DNA of 22,944 bases from a virus. Both the position numbers and the translations under genes were made by a program. Of the stretch, positions 22,101-22,944 are shown piece by piece. Numbering within the stretch: position 1 is the first letter of the stretch; the number at the start of each line of letters is the position of its first letter. The stretch is from the IMG/VR virus record IMGVR_UViG_3300009151_000416, positions 1-22,944 of that record. One strand, 5' to 3'. The notes under the pieces are model-generated. The model was not told the DNA's origin. It did no database searches and was given only the letters and a program-made list of their open reading frames with translations.

Positions 22101-22944
22101 CCAAACCTTTCTCTAGCGGCCTGTCAGCAATAGTCAGTAGTTGTTCACGCAAACCTTGATTAGCTTCGCGTTCTAGTGCTTTGCCGTTTGCCAAGAGGCG
22201 GTTAATGTTTACAAGGCGGGTTGCATCAAAGATAAACTGGCTTGTAGCTTTACGCACCTCATTAAAGTTTTTTCCTTTGGCCGCGTCATACAGGTCAATC
22301 AAGTCGTCGTGTACTTTGGCGCGCAATTCTTGCGTCTGCTGGCGCATTTTTGCTCGGTCGTTCTGTACGTCAAACCCTTCTTGCGCAGGCTTTAACTTGG
22401 GCAAGTAGTAGTCAAGCAACGACGCCACGTTCTCGTCTGTGCGCTCACCAATAATGTTCTGAGCAAACGGGGTTGTGTCTTTATAACGGTCAGCCGTCTC
22501 CATACGGCGGTTCAGGTTATCCAAAGCTTTGCGCTTTACGTTCAACTCAAACGTTTGGCGGCTAGGCAGCATCTTGCCCGCTTCGTCCTCACTCTTAGAC
22601 AGTTCTTTAACGTCTTTCTCAAGCGTCTCTTTGAGCTTGTCGCGGTCATCGCGGAACTCTGTGTTAGCAGGGTCTTGCTTTAACTTGTTCCAGTCTTGCT
22701 CACCATCTTTAAACAAAGCCAACAAAGAACGTGCGTCTTCCAAGTCCTTGTCATAAATTGCTTGCTCTACAGGAGAGCGGCCTTTGTTTTTCTCCGCTAT
22801 GGTTTGCAGCTTTTCAATTTCAGCTTCAACGCTTTCCCGTGTCTCGCGGGCTTCTTGCGCGCCTTTGTCAATCTCAGCGGCAAACAAATCATCTGTGGGC
22901 GTACCGCGGAACTGATCGCCTTCCATCAATGTGGGTACGGCTTC
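16075..22944 (-). CDS. Giant polyvalent virion protein with HExxH and LPD38-type region, 5' end beyond window
   Basis: More than 2280 codons. The first Met-like codon is at 22929, but the frame stays open to the window edge (EAVPTL before it), so the start is probably outside. Residue numbers count from 22929. About 1-1200: very long Ala/Glu/Lys/Arg-rich helices with coiled-coil spacing and Gln/Pro-rich breaks. About 1235-1400: a zincin-like domain with LIHEVTHAAS (H1303, E1304, H1307) and a following VAEFASEV helix. About 1470-1780: mixed region with VIVGQEA and FIPFYRIENNEVKLF. About 1785-2180: RKFVTRGPAYPVRQLIRDP, then ALQSDAATRVTIYED, matching the LPD38 region of phage polyvalent proteins; it includes hydrophobic pieces (GILLMAGTLSYALMM). 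Such proteins are thought to be packaged and ejected with the genome. Strand and size fit a late virion gene. Confidence 0.85.
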   Translation of the reverse strand, partial: EAVPTLMEGDQFRGTPTDDLFAAEIDKGAQEARETRESVEAEIEKLQTIAEKNKGRSPVEQAIYDKDLEDARSLLALFKDGEQDWNKLKQDPANTEFRDDRDKLKETLEKDVKELSKSEDEAGKMLPSRQTFELNVKRKALDNLNRRMETADRYKDTTPFAQNIIGERTDENVASLLDYYLPKLKPAQEGFDVQNDRAKMRQQTQELRAKVHDDLIDLYDAAKGKNFNEVRKATSQFIFDATRLVNINRLLANGKALEREANQGLREQLLTIADRPLEKGLEERADAIIDRYSQVIAEEREVSKAGRQLPIERVEGAANRIDEVTRELRLVNERVQKAGRPTDEAKMAALAELKDRRKDLGDELRKLRTARPAIAEANKQAQEVTPEMAEMQQQLGNIERQLKGLTVESERGNIRAQLQKARDDLKAKIAAGTEEETTAVTGQRELPGIQPQRLAPTLREITPEELTDARTAFVAAETRVEELKKAMRNTEALQDNPQYFRELATRLRNEVKQYQAERRDFPNSFLLDRAVADYAAREQNSRYFDMLADLTEQGQADLKAIQKELEQAQRAVPKAEAALIDLERRQRMQEQQQGAVTKAPAGQTEAERLKAGETREFKNVKDRILTKPKKAESWDIKKQSVAPVAKVPEVVKAQKALSRATEIARMSGRELTSARGKLSESGVTQEIRQQQLVIQELEPLVKGAFSEENVKAIDDELAKIDAVLQERGSDKQKALSPVIAKMKGPLPRDYAATVDFAEKDARSEYNAAKKVSDASQEAYEAARRGIDNLPSMASGLEFGRLDSAMTRASSATDKLLPKTQAAELVYLAARRDNLTLNKLMGEDLREAFVNTSARLAKALNQESPLVKQIEEAKATAAKAEKARAEAETKAREEERKLQAERNAGAGEQRKALDAAKVEKDRLEKAMSGTGYDVRRFTRDTSGPAMTAELNKLKKNLAAADTNLGKARLTNNTADIEKYQTEYNQIESNIDTIYASAPIVERDVEQPNAPQPAAAEGMRLPARKEGPVVRNLAGAKRVRQAGVIKLRADGLSQEAANAVHLFTAKARLDGATDASRAKLETAYAEATEGLTEDQVAKQLAEGKRLLGQGPTIEIIAARERYRQSVIDLEKAQKDFDEAKTPATKELAQDALDLANQRSDAAEEVYKNARDIRASKALKGGSQAEVEAAIDAATAKQEAATLPEIDEEGPIQGAATQYTEMEQAQLSDTAKEAIADGRLLDAVNDVAENGQTEFIRQNAKNVVDMLLRTKVVIDPNLVDANGVPVPAFYNNVTNTVSFRPGELTEENLIHEVTHAASLRGLVMPATDLTKDQLAARNELNAMFNQLKKDKALVNEYGLTNVAEFASEVQSNKDFRDRINEKPWFGGNMLTRFFKAVLRLIGFKTGQLTTDVATKNIEALYMPAQKFEMVDKLNTASVFRTKAPAVSSVIVGQEANKLDSLKANLFGLGGRVQLIDSLAAADAAIVAGEGAGKLSSTEAFQTQYFLRLADKTTQAAGQFINSGPISIVSENTAFGKEYRYQASTGPNLVDMSKHIEDASKAGLGADAERILTVQVAGERAEATPNGWSRLLSSDPAAAKAEYLKDKATLAANPEAKKHIDAAKAVYKQYNNGLIDFIVQCGFISKQEGERLKKTPFIPFYRIENNEVKLFTDKEHSIRIGNIKENPDLQRMLGDEKTILPILTSAVQNTFMLSRAGLKNQATHSTSDAMYKAGFASKIGKGSGPAGADVVRYKVDGDDHFAVIDSDTFGIPAHLIVKGMEGIKTTIPEIVRMMGIPANWVRKFVTRGPAYPVRQLIRDPLNAAIVGGVDGVPVLNALTALIKMRVGRSPSEEALMRGLVVSSNVYTGDEKDMQKFLQDISTGRGKWDKMLGMLDTFALQSDAATRVTIYEDSIKKGLSEARSQFRAMESQNFGRRGLSPSIQVMNTLIPFFNAQIQGLDVLYRSFKGDMPFSERLEIQRKIKMRGILLMAGTLSYALMMEDDEDYRKMPPEVKYGNWFVHIPGVKDPLKIPIPYEVGILFKALPEAILDVARRDTKAKEAIKGLGMLLWQSAPGVVPVAGKPFIEASIGATPYGPIESAREKELPAAMRYREETTEAAKTLGSLTGAVGVSPLMIEHFVRSYTSSLGLSALHMLDPALRSSTEGAKASSSASKTPFFGGLFQSADGRFIVDRAYNRMDEVVQAQKGYEDLASRGKKAEAKAWAQEYAALLAQADMAGGFKKSMGEMFTDERTIRADSRLSTERKDELIARIKAAQNREAEAFYRATERKRPQ

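Noticed and set aside
16075-22944. Tail tape-measure protein
   Set aside because: The long coiled coils would fit, but the HEVTH domain and the LPD38-type C-terminal region fit a polyvalent or ejected internal virion protein better.

Overview
The window reads as part of the genome of a tailed bacteriophage, or a prophage or metagenomic contig of one. The evidence is a family A DNA polymerase, a primase-helicase, several phage-type nucleases, a run of tiny overlapping genes and a giant virion-type polyvalent protein, with no rRNA, tRNA or housekeeping genes. The gene style (AAGGAG ribosome sites, ATGA/TTGA stop-start overlaps, moderate GC, phage protein families often seen with Burkholderiales) suggests a proteobacterial, possibly freshwater betaproteobacterial, host. 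The host call is an impression, not a measurement.

Layout. (1) 1-2154: a 5'-truncated amidoligase (COOH-NH2 ligase) and a class II glutamine amidotransferase with an N-terminal catalytic cysteine, closed by a strong intrinsic terminator. Together they look like a two-enzyme glutamine-fed amide-forming system and are the most unusual part of the window. (2) 2172-2696: three very small proteins, two with a single membrane segment. (3) 2689-5989: a tightly coupled run of small accessory genes including two helix-turn-helix proteins, a zinc-ribbon protein and a VRR-NUC nuclease. (4) 5986-13042: DNA replication and processing genes: DNA polymerase, HExxH mini-protein, Cas4/RecB-like nuclease, zinc-binding protein, HNH protein, SNF2 helicase, a coiled-coil protein, a probable ssDNA-binding protein and an HTH regulator. 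(5) 13058-15952: a 964-residue primase-helicase, overlapped at its end by a small conserved-looking gene. (6) 16075-22944, minus strand: one reading frame of more than 2280 codons, open at the window edge. It encodes a coiled-coil-rich protein with an HExxH domain and an LPD38-type C-terminal region, probably packaged in the virion and ejected with the DNA.

The plus-strand block is an early/middle replication module and the minus-strand gene belongs to a convergent late module. They meet at about 16,040-16,140, where the coding regions overlap tail to tail around a perfect 11-bp hairpin. Plus-strand transcription seems to be re-set at two copies of a 23-bp repeat (2436-2458 and 11101-11123), each just ahead of a ribosome site. 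No gene-free stretch exceeds 100 bases. Portal, terminase, capsid and lysis genes are not in the window.
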